Positions 27,024-33,993 of a DNA stretch of 43,507 bases are shown piece by piece; position 1 is the first letter of the stretch; every line of letters starts with the position of its first letter. The stretch lies in the NCBI GenBank assembly GCA_021299355.1, contig JAJTGG010000008.1, positions 1 through 43,507 of the forward strand, in the 5' to 3' direction. The notes under the pieces were generated by a model. The model was not told the origin of the DNA, did not search any database, and was given only the letters and a program-made list of their open reading frames with translations. Both the position numbers and the translations under genes were made by a program. This DNA is from Lysobacteraceae bacterium (GTDB taxonomy: Bacteria > Pseudomonadota > Gammaproteobacteria > Xanthomonadales > Xanthomonadaceae).

Positions 27024-27923
27024 ATGGCCGTGATGAAGCGTACCCCTCTCGCCCTGTTGACCGCCACGCTGTTGTTCGGCACGGCGGCGCTCGGCCAGGA
27101 ATCGACACGGCAATTGTTGAAGCCCAACACCACGCCGACCGTCATTCCGGTCTGGAACGTACACAGCGGCCAGATCGAAGGCCTGCTGGTACTCGAGGAC
27201 GATCCGCAGAAGAAGAACCGGGCCTGGGTGCGTTCGCCGCGTACCGGCAACCCATTGGGTGCGCTCGGCAGTGTCGAAGGCATCAATTTCGACAATGGCA
27301 TGGCCATTTTCTGTTCGGGACAAACCAATAGTTTCAGCCAACTCACGCTGCTGGATTCCTGCCAACTCGGCAAGAAATCGGCGCGCTATCCGGCCATCAA
27401 CAGTCCGGGCCTGGAAACCAAGGCCATGCTGCAGCGCAAGAACAGCAGTAAAGAGCTGGGCCTGCCCGGTTTATCCGGTGGTCCGCGGCAGTTCATGACC
27501 ACGGAATTCGATGCCCCCGTCAGCGGAAAATCATTGAATCTCTCGCCGGCCAAAACCAGCCAAGGCTGGGTCTCGATCAATGGCGAACTGACCCGCGCCA
27601 AACTCATTCCGGCCTCGCAGTTCCCGAACGGCGTACCGACCGAATGGGATCGTAATACCTTTGAAATTCCCGAGCGCAAGAAGTCACTCTCCGGCGAAGT
27701 GGTCGGCAATGTGGTGCAGATTCCCGGCCAGGACAACCTGCAATCCATCGGTGCCGGGGTGAGCTGGAAGACGCCCTGGAAGGGCAAGGTCTCGGTCGGT
27801 GCCGAAGGCCTGCTCAGCCAGGGTCGCAATTCCTTGAACATGGACAACACCGCCAGCGCACCGGTCACCGACCAGCGCATCGACGGCGTGCGGCCGTATG
27901 TGCGGGTGGAAATCGATTTGTAA
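27024..27923 (+). CDS. Secreted protein of unknown function
   Basis: A 299-residue protein I do not recognise. The start has AAGGAG seven bases upstream. Residues 1-24 form a signal peptide (KRTPLALLTATLLFGTAALG, then QES). The mature part is polar, with two cysteines (IFCSGQ and DSCQLG) that could form a disulfide, and no catalytic motif I can name. The last 60 residues alternate polar and hydrophobic positions (SIGAGVSWKTPWKGKVSVGAEGL, then RPYVRVEIDL). This looks like the end of an outer-membrane beta-barrel, because it finishes with short beta strands, although the final residue is Leu and not the usual Phe. A strong terminator follows at 27949. Confidence 0.7.
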   Translation: MAVMKRTPLALLTATLLFGTAALGQESTRQLLKPNTTPTVIPVWNVHSGQIEGLLVLEDDPQKKNRAWVRSPRTGNPLGALGSVEGINFDNGMAIFCSGQTNSFSQLTLLDSCQLGKKSARYPAINSPGLETKAMLQRKNSSKELGLPGLSGGPRQFMTTEFDAPVSGKSLNLSPAKTSQGWVSINGELTRAKLIPASQFPNGVPTEWDRNTFEIPERKKSLSGEVVGNVVQIPGQDNLQSIGAGVSWKTPWKGKVSVGAEGLLSQGRNSLNMDNTASAPVTDQRIDGVRPYVRVEIDL

Positions 27924-27948
27924 TTCCGATAGCGCGGCAGAATCAATG

Positions 27949-27970
27949 ACGGGCGAAAGCCCGTTTTTTT
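27949..27970 (+). terminator. Rho-independent terminator of the 27024-27923 gene
   Basis: Perfect 6-bp stem ACGGGC / GCCCGT with a GAAA loop, followed by seven T residues, 25 bases after the stop codon. Confidence 0.9.
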
Positions 27971-27987
27971 ATGGACGAAAGCGACAC

Positions 27988-28016
27988 AAAAAAAACCGCC
28001 GGCTTGCGCCGGCGGT
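27988..28016 (-). terminator. Rho-independent terminator of the TonB-dependent receptor gene
   Basis: On the minus strand a 9-bp perfect stem (ACCGCCGGC / GCCGGCGGT, loop 28004-28007) is followed by eight T residues, 27 bases after the receptor stop. It stands back to back with the plus-strand terminator, so the two transcription units are well insulated. Confidence 0.92.
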
Positions 28017-28042
28017 CAGGTGTTGCGATGGGTGAAACCTTA

Positions 28043-31018
28043 TTAGAAGTCCTGACGGTAGGACATGTACCAGTAGGCACCGCCCGGCAGGTCGTACGAG
28101 GCATCGAAGCTGTGCGCGAAGCTGTTGTACAGGATCGGCGGTTCTTTGCCGAACAGGTTGCGGGCACCGACGGAGATGCGGGCATCCCACGGGGCGTTCC
28201 AACCCAGGTTCAGGTCGTGAACAGCATAGGCACCGGCGTGACTGGAGTAAGCGCTCGGGTTGGTATCACCCACGAATGCCGCCGGAGCTTCGCCGCCGCA
28301 CTTGGCATTGAGGAAGCCGCAGTTGTACTCATACACGTCGGACATGTAGCGGGTCGTCCAACGCACCGAGTAGTCGCCTTTGTTCCAATCGATGGTGGCC
28401 ACAGAGCGGTATTCGAACGACGGCGAACCGCCGTAGCTACCGACGCCATTGCTGCCCCACGGCGAGGTTGGGCCGCCGCGCGATTGCAGGTTTTCGGTCC
28501 AGCTGGTGTCCAGGGCGAAACGGAAGTTACCCCAATCGCCGGCATCCCAACGGTACACACCACCGAAGTCGATACCCGAGGCACGGAAACCATTCAGGTT
28601 GGTGCGGGCGGTACGGACCACAGCGACTTCACCGGAAGCGGTACGCTCGACGCTGGCGCAGAAGGCCGTATCCTGCACCTGGCCACCGGTACCCAAACAA
28701 CGGTTCATCACCGTGGAGGCGCTGAGGCTGGTTTGCAGGTCGGTCAGGTTGACTTCCCAGTAATCGATGGTCAGATCCAGACCTTCAACCCAGCTCGGGC
28801 TGTACACGAAGCCGTAGGTCAGGTTGTCGCCGAATTCCGGCTTCAGGTTCGGGTCACCACCGTTAAGGGTACGCAGTTGGGTGTTGGCCTGCGGCACACC
28901 GATACCGAGTGCACCACCGAGACCGGCGGCCAAGCAGGCCGTGGCGTTACCCGGAGTGTTCCAGTTGGTGCCCGCCGCATTGACGCGGCAAGGATCACTG
29001 ACCGACGGGAAGCTTTCGCTACCACCGCCGTACAGATCGAAAGCCGACGGCGCGCGGAAGCTTTCGCCATAGGAGGCGCGGAACATCAGGTCATCGAACG
29101 GCTTCCATTTCAGGCCGTACATGGCGTTGGTCGGGGAGCCCGGATCGGCGGTAACGGTGTTGAGACCGACTTTACCGACGGCGCTGTAATCCGATTTGCG
29201 CACGGCAGCACGGAGTTCGAGTTCCTTGGCCATGAACACATCTTTAAGCAGCGGGACGGTGATTTCGGCGAAGTATTCAGTGACTTTCGTCTGGCCATTG
29301 GTCGGTTCCTGGAAGTTATCCGAGGAGCCGCCCGAAGACACCAGGGTGTCCGGCTGGTTGAAGGCCACGTCTTTGCGGTATTCGAAACCGACGGCAAAGC
29401 TCATCATGCCGGCCGGGAGTTCGAAGATATCGCCGGTCAGGCTGCCGGTGTAGTTGTAGGTGGTGTTGCCAGCGGTACCCACTTGGGTATAACCGACATA
29501 GTTGATCATCTGCTGGACTTCTGCCGCAGTGACCACACGACCCACCGGGGCGCCGTTGATCTGGCTACCTAAACCGAGATTCGGACCACCGAACACGTTG
29601 TACGGAATACAGCCTTGGATGCGGGTCGCGTAGGTGGCGCCGCAGTACAGGGTGTTGGAGGCGGCATCATAACCACCGGCGCCAACGGCCTTGGCCAAGT
29701 TGAACAGGTTGATGTAACCGGTACCGCGCGAGTCGTATTGACCATCGTTACGGGCGCCCGAGAAATCCCAGGAGAAGTAACGCTCGCCGATTTGGAAGCT
29801 GCCTTCCAGGCCGGCTTGCAGGGCGACGATGTCGTAGTCGTAGGCCGGATTACGCGGACCGACGGCGACCGAACGGTGGTTCCAGGTATTGATGGCGACG
29901 CCGAACGGGTTGAACGGCATGTTCGAAGCGATACCGATTTTCCACTGCGGGCCACTGGCACCGGCGACCGAAGCGGTCAGCGGCACTTCGGCCAGCTGCT
30001 GGTTCGAGTAACGCTTGGTGTAGTTGACGCGGGTGTAGGCCGAGATGTTATCGGTCACTTGGAAACGGCCGGCGGCGAACAGGTTCAGGCGCTGGGCCGG
30101 CTGCTGCAGGTAGTTGACCGGCGAGAAGTTGTAACGATCGGCGTTGGTGAACAGACGGAAGTCAGCAGCCTGATAGCCGTTGCTCAGATTGGCCGCCGGA
30201 TTCAAGGCATAGGTGCCATTGGCGGCAACGCCCGAACCGGAGACCACGAAGCGACCGTACTGGCCGGAAGCCGAGCCGTACGGGCAGACGCCGCCGTAGT
30301 AGTCGAAGCAACCGGTATATGGTTCATTCGAAATCAGGCGATCACCGGCCATGATTTCTTTCTGTTCGCTGTAGCTGACCGAGAGCACACCGGAAGCGCG
30401 TTCACCGGCGGCACCGATGGTGATGTCGGCAGAACGCTGAGCGCCGTCACCTTTGGCGGTTTGACCGTAGGAAACGCCGAGCTGGGCGCCTTCGAAGTTT
30501 TTGCGGGTGATGATGTTGACCACACCGGCGATGGCATCGGAACCGTACACAGCCGAGGCGCCGTCCTTCAGGACGTCGATGCGTTCAATGATGGCGACCG
30601 GGATGGTGGACAAGTCAACCGAACCGTCGATGTCGGTAATCCAGCGCTTGCCATCAACCAGGACGAGGGTACGATCCGAACCCAGGCCACGGAGGGAGAT
30701 GTTCTGCGAACCGTCGGAACCATTGGTTTGGGTGGTGGTGGTGGACAGACCCGAACCGTCCGAAGACGTGATGTTGTTCAGGATGTCGAACACGTTGGTC
30801 AGACCGGATTTTTCGATATCGGCGCGGGTCACCACGGCGACCGGCTGGGTGGTTTCAGCATCAACGCGCTTAATACGCGAACCGGTAACTTCCACGCGAT
30901 CCAAAGTTTTGGCTTCTTCTTTTTCCTGGGCAAAGGCGGTGACCGATGCTGCGGAAGAGGCGGCGCCAACAAACAATGCAAATTTAATTGCATCTGAAAG
31001 CTTAGTCACATTAGACAT
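28043..31018 (-). CDS. TonB-dependent outer-membrane receptor
   Basis: The ATG at 31016-31018 with GGAGAG upstream gives 991 residues. A long signal peptide (about 1-31, ending ASVTAFAQE) precedes the TonB box region (LDRVEVTGSRIKR), the plug domain (QPVAVVTRADIEKSGLTN, ISLRGLGSDRTLVLVDGKR, IERIDVLKDGASAVYGSDAI, AGVVNIITRK), and a 22-strand barrel with FRASYGESFRAPSAFDLYGG and the closing SVGARNLFGKEPP. It ends in YRQDF, with the C-terminal Phe needed for barrel assembly. Extracellular loops carry several cysteine pairs. This 'GSRIKR' subtype is expanded in Lysobacterales and imports peptides, glycans or chelates; the substrate here is unknown. Confidence 0.95.
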   Translation of the reverse strand: MSNVTKLSDAIKFALFVGAASSAASVTAFAQEKEEAKTLDRVEVTGSRIKRVDAETTQPVAVVTRADIEKSGLTNVFDILNNITSSDGSGLSTTTTQTNGSDGSQNISLRGLGSDRTLVLVDGKRWITDIDGSVDLSTIPVAIIERIDVLKDGASAVYGSDAIAGVVNIITRKNFEGAQLGVSYGQTAKGDGAQRSADITIGAAGERASGVLSVSYSEQKEIMAGDRLISNEPYTGCFDYYGGVCPYGSASGQYGRFVVSGSGVAANGTYALNPAANLSNGYQAADFRLFTNADRYNFSPVNYLQQPAQRLNLFAAGRFQVTDNISAYTRVNYTKRYSNQQLAEVPLTASVAGASGPQWKIGIASNMPFNPFGVAINTWNHRSVAVGPRNPAYDYDIVALQAGLEGSFQIGERYFSWDFSGARNDGQYDSRGTGYINLFNLAKAVGAGGYDAASNTLYCGATYATRIQGCIPYNVFGGPNLGLGSQINGAPVGRVVTAAEVQQMINYVGYTQVGTAGNTTYNYTGSLTGDIFELPAGMMSFAVGFEYRKDVAFNQPDTLVSSGGSSDNFQEPTNGQTKVTEYFAEITVPLLKDVFMAKELELRAAVRKSDYSAVGKVGLNTVTADPGSPTNAMYGLKWKPFDDLMFRASYGESFRAPSAFDLYGGGSESFPSVSDPCRVNAAGTNWNTPGNATACLAAGLGGALGIGVPQANTQLRTLNGGDPNLKPEFGDNLTYGFVYSPSWVEGLDLTIDYWEVNLTDLQTSLSASTVMNRCLGTGGQVQDTAFCASVERTASGEVAVVRTARTNLNGFRASGIDFGGVYRWDAGDWGNFRFALDTSWTENLQSRGGPTSPWGSNGVGSYGGSPSFEYRSVATIDWNKGDYSVRWTTRYMSDVYEYNCGFLNAKCGGEAPAAFVGDTNPSAYSSHAGAYAVHDLNLGWNAPWDARISVGARNLFGKEPPILYNSFAHSFDASYDLPGGAYWYMSYRQDF

Positions 31019-31093
31019 TTTGTCTCTCTCCAAATTGATAAATGAGCCTTGGTGAACAACAAATCGGATTAATTTGAGGTTCAGGCACTTTCA

Positions 31094-31122
31094 ACTCTAA
31101 CGCAATTTTTACAATATGCCAA
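31094..31122 (-). promoter_or_regulatory. Candidate promoter of the TonB-dependent receptor gene
   Basis: On the minus strand TTGGCA (31117-31122) is followed after exactly 17 bases by TAGAGT (31094-31099). A transcript from here would have a leader of about 70 bases. The -10 is a moderate match, so this is tentative. Confidence 0.3.
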
Positions 31123-31298
31123 CCCATTCGAATGAAATAATTGTGTTCATGCCGACCTCCCGAAACTGAACCGATTTTGCCGCCCACCATCAAGCTTTAA
31201 GTATTGCAAACCAATGACTTAGATAAAATATCCGATTTTCCAGCCGCACCGGAATCGACCCTGTTCAGGAAGCGTGATCGGTCCATCGAAGACGGTTG

Positions 31299-31317
31299 TT
31301 GTTAATATATTGTTAAT
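31299..31317 (+). repeat. Two direct repeats TTGTTAAT, 11-base period
   Basis: TTGTTAAT occurs at 31299-31306 and again at 31310-31317, one helical turn apart, separated by ATA. This is the layout of a binding site for two molecules of a regulator on the same DNA face, or of an AT-rich curved element. No regulator can be assigned. Confidence 0.5.
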
Positions 31318-31403
31318 TTGCGCCATATGTCTGAACTGTGTCGCTACCACAGCCCGTTATTCATGGGACGGGAACCATTTGCATCGGCAGCACCGAATGC
31401 AGC

Positions 31404-31432
31404 AAAAGAAAGACCCCGCCGAAGCGGGGTCT
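31404..31432 (-). terminator. Rho-independent terminator of pckG
   Basis: On the minus strand a 9-bp stem (AGACCCCGC, its perfect complement and a TTCG loop, 31411-31432) is followed by TTCTTTT. It lies 25 bases after the pckG stop codon. Confidence 0.9.
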
Positions 31433-31456
31433 CGCGGAAAGCCGGGCGGGCGTTGC

Positions 31457-33205
31457 TTACGCCAAGGCTTCAGCCGTTTTCTCCAGTTCGTCGAATAAAG
31501 CCCGGGGCGTGCGCTCGCCGAATTCTTCCAGATAATCGGCGATGGCGCCGACCTCGGTGCGCCAGGCGGGGGTATCCACGGCCAACAGGGTTTCCAGATC
31601 GGCATCGGACACGGCCAAGCCGTTGCGGTTGAGTTCGCCGGCTTGCGGCAGCGTGCCGATAGCGGTGGCGCGGCCGGCCACTTTGCCTTCTACACGTTTC
31701 AGCATCCATTCCAACACGCGCATGTTGTCGCCGAAACCGGGCCACAGGAATTTGCCGGCGACGCTCTTGCGGAACCAGTTCACATGGAAGATTTTCGGCA
31801 GTTGCGCACCGGCCACATCGAACGACAGCCAATGCGCGAAGTAATCGCCGAAGTTGTAACCGGCGAACGGTTTCATCGCCATGGAGTCGCGGCGCACCAC
31901 ACCGACTGCGCCGGTTGCGGCGGCCGTGGTTTCCGAAGCCATGCCGGCACCGACCAGCACGCCGTGTTTCCAATCGCGCGCCTCAAACACCAGGGGAACC
32001 AGCGATTCGCGGCGTCCGCCGAACACGATGGCGGACAGCGGCACGCCGCGGGGGTCTTCGGCTTTCGCGGTGTAGCTCGGGCAACGCGTGGCGGAAACAG
32101 TGAAGCGCGAGTTCGGATGCGCGGCCGGGCCGTTGGCCGGATCGACATCCCTGCCCTGCCAGTCTTTCACCGGCACGCCATCCGGCAATCCTTCCCACCA
32201 GGGTTGGTTGTCGGCGGTCACCGCCACGTTGGTGAATATGGCACTGTCGTTCAACATCGCCAAGGCATTCGGATTGGTTTTGGCGCTGGTGCCCGGCGCC
32301 ACGCCGAAGTAACCGGCTTCGGGATTGATCGCATACAGACGGCCGTCGGCGCCCGGACGCATCCAGCAGATGTCATCGCCGACTGTCCAGATTTTCCAGC
32401 CGGCGTCGCGGTAGCCTTCCGGCGGAATCAGCATGGCCAGATTGGTTTTTCCGCAGGCACTGGGAAACGCCGCGGCGATGTAATGGGTGTCGCCCTGCGG
32501 ATTTTCCACACCCAGAATGAGCATGTGTTCGGCCAGCCAGCCTTCCTGACGTGCCTGCCACGACGCGATGCGAAGCGCGTGGCATTTCTTGCCGAGCAGC
32601 GCGTTGCCGCCATAACCGGAACCGAAACTCTGGATGCCGAGATCTTCCGGGAAATGCATGATGAAACGGCGGTCGGGGTTGAGATCACCGGTGGAGTGCA
32701 CGCCTTTGACGAAGCTGCCTTCGCGCTCGATGCGCGCCAGTGCCGCCGCACCCATGCGCGTCATCAGGCGCATGTTGATCACCACATACGGGCTGTCGGT
32801 GATTTCAACACCGCAGCGCGCCAGCGGCGAATCGATCGGTCCCATGCAGTACGGCACCACGTAGAGCGTGCGGCCCTTCATGCAGCCTTTGTACAGCGCA
32901 TCCATTTTTGCCTTGGCTTCGGCCGGATCCATCCAGTGATTGTTCGGACCGGCGTCATTGCGGTTTTTGCTGCACACGAAGGTCAGATGCTCGACGCGTG
33001 CCACATCGGAGGGACTGGAGCGGTGCAGAAAGCAGTTCGGATGACTGCGCGGATTCAGGGCAATGAGATCTCCGGTTCCCAGCATCATTTTGACCAAGCG
33101 GGCATTTTCTTCATCGGAGCCATCACACCAATGCACCTGGTCGGCTTCGGTCAGGCTTGCATACGTATGTATCCAGGCGTTCAATTCAGGAAGTTGGCTG
33201 CGCAT
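31457..33205 (-). CDS. pckG: Phosphoenolpyruvate carboxykinase (GTP)
   Basis: A 582-residue enzyme converting oxaloacetate and GTP to phosphoenolpyruvate for gluconeogenesis. The P-loop FPSACGKTN is at 247-255, with the reactive Cys251 typical of the GTP type. Others are VHWCDGSDEE near the N-terminus, HSTGDLNPDRRFIMHFPED, GSGYGGNALLGKKCHALR and RFTVSATRCPSY. It is slightly shorter than many relatives (about 590-620) at the N-terminus, but the key motifs are intact. Together with fadE nearby it fits a metabolism running on fatty or amino acids. It has its own terminator. Confidence 0.96.
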   Translation of the reverse strand: MRSQLPELNAWIHTYASLTEADQVHWCDGSDEENARLVKMMLGTGDLIALNPRSHPNCFLHRSSPSDVARVEHLTFVCSKNRNDAGPNNHWMDPAEAKAKMDALYKGCMKGRTLYVVPYCMGPIDSPLARCGVEITDSPYVVINMRLMTRMGAAALARIEREGSFVKGVHSTGDLNPDRRFIMHFPEDLGIQSFGSGYGGNALLGKKCHALRIASWQARQEGWLAEHMLILGVENPQGDTHYIAAAFPSACGKTNLAMLIPPEGYRDAGWKIWTVGDDICWMRPGADGRLYAINPEAGYFGVAPGTSAKTNPNALAMLNDSAIFTNVAVTADNQPWWEGLPDGVPVKDWQGRDVDPANGPAAHPNSRFTVSATRCPSYTAKAEDPRGVPLSAIVFGGRRESLVPLVFEARDWKHGVLVGAGMASETTAAATGAVGVVRRDSMAMKPFAGYNFGDYFAHWLSFDVAGAQLPKIFHVNWFRKSVAGKFLWPGFGDNMRVLEWMLKRVEGKVAGRATAIGTLPQAGELNRNGLAVSDADLETLLAVDTPAWRTEVGAIADYLEEFGERTPRALFDELEKTAEALA

Positions 33206-33271
33206 CGGGACTCTCGGAAAATGAAAAGGGGGCCGTTTCTGGTTTAGGTTTTGGGCCGTAAGGCGACTATT

Positions 33272-33862
33272 TTAACCGACCGAAGGGATCAATGTCTCGG
33301 TCAGATGCGCCACGTACTGATCGAAATCCTCATGGCTGAGCTTCGGCGTGCCCAATTGCAGGTTCAGCTGCAGAAACCCGACATAGGACGCATACACCAG
33401 TATGGCGCGGCTTTGCGCAGTTTTGCGCGGCAGTCCGGCCTGGCGCAGGCTGGCGGTGAGGTAATCGATGCGGCGCTGGGAAACGCGCGCCAGCACCGGC
33501 TTGACCAGGGGGTGATCGATCGCCTTCAGCAGTTCGCTGTAGATCTTGTGGGCTTTGAGTTCCTCGGCCACCAAGGCGATCAAGGCGGTCAGGCGGGCCT
33601 GCGCATCGGGCAAGGCATCGAGTTTGCCGAACACCTGCTCCTGCTCCTGCGACTCCCACAGCTCCAGCGCCGCCTGGATCAGCGCGTCCCGGGATTCAAA
33701 ATGCCAGTAAAAACTGCCTTTGGTCACGCCCAGACGCTTGGCAATCATCTCGATGGCGATATTCTGCAGACCGCCTTCGGACAGGGCATCCAGCGCGGCC
33801 TGTTGCCAATCGCCTGATGTTAAACGGTTTTTTTCCGTAATTGTGCTCAGCGATGTGTTCAT
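33272..33862 (-). CDS. TetR family transcriptional regulator
   Basis: A 196-residue repressor. The N-terminal helix-turn-helix spans about 17-63, with AALDALSEGGLQNIAIEMIAK followed by RLGVTKGSFYWHFESRDALI, the consensus TetR_N pattern. The C-terminal ligand domain is not diagnostic, but the closest family I can suggest is the fatty-acid-linked TetR group, based on the divergent fadE gene. The gene starts next to a 55-bp double palindrome that overlaps its own promoter and that of fadE, so it very likely represses both. Acyl-CoA as inducer is inference. Confidence 0.92.
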   Translation of the reverse strand: MNTSLSTITEKNRLTSGDWQQAALDALSEGGLQNIAIEMIAKRLGVTKGSFYWHFESRDALIQAALELWESQEQEQVFGKLDALPDAQARLTALIALVAEELKAHKIYSELLKAIDHPLVKPVLARVSQRRIDYLTASLRQAGLPRKTAQSRAILVYASYVGFLQLNLQLGTPKLSHEDFDQYVAHLTETLIPSVG

Positions 33863-33881
33863 GATGCCATCTTCGCCTTTT

Positions 33882-33936
33882 CCATACTCGGGAGTATTGA
33901 CAAACCTCAGTAAGCTGTCAATACTATAGCGTATGG
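33882..33936. promoter_or_regulatory. Divergent tetR-fadE promoters within a two-tier inverted repeat (operator)
   Basis: The DNA is symmetric about 33909. Outer arms are CCATAC (33882-33887) and GTATGG (33931-33936), each separated by five bases from the inner arms AGTATTGACA (33893-33902) and TGTCAATACT (33916-33925), with a 13-base centre. The inner arms supply both promoters: for fadE, -35 TTGACA (33897-33902) and -10 AATACT (33920-33925) with a 17-base spacer; for tetR, the mirror image on the minus strand with the same 17-base spacer. Transcription of both genes would start near the outer arms. A smaller palindrome (ATACTC/GAGTAT, 33884-33897) overlaps the left side. Confidence 0.85.
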
Positions 33937-33993
33937 TGGCCAGCTTCGCAAGCCTTGCGCCATCCGTAGAACCCCAATTTTCTGGAGAGTGTT

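Larger units (their letters stand above)
31019..31403. other. Long intergenic leader between receptor and pckG terminator
   Basis: This 385-base stretch is AT-rich compared with its surroundings and contains no credible gene on either strand. It should hold the receptor promoter (candidate at 31094-31122) and a long upstream region with two phased TTGTTAAT repeats at 31299-31317. I looked for a cobalamin-type riboswitch box and did not find one. A loose inverted repeat (CGATTTTCC ... GGAATCG) lies around 31231-31257. Confidence 0.6.

Noticed and set aside
27971-30997. Two long plus-strand frames (533 and 460 codons) across the TonB-dependent receptor
   Set aside because: They are shadows of the receptor gene on the other strand. 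Their residue content (Gly, Val, Arg, Thr rich) is that of an antisense frame and no domain is visible.
31643-33247. A 534-codon plus-strand frame over pckG
   Set aside because: Antisense shadow; histidine- and alanine-rich with no family pattern, while the minus strand encodes complete PckG.
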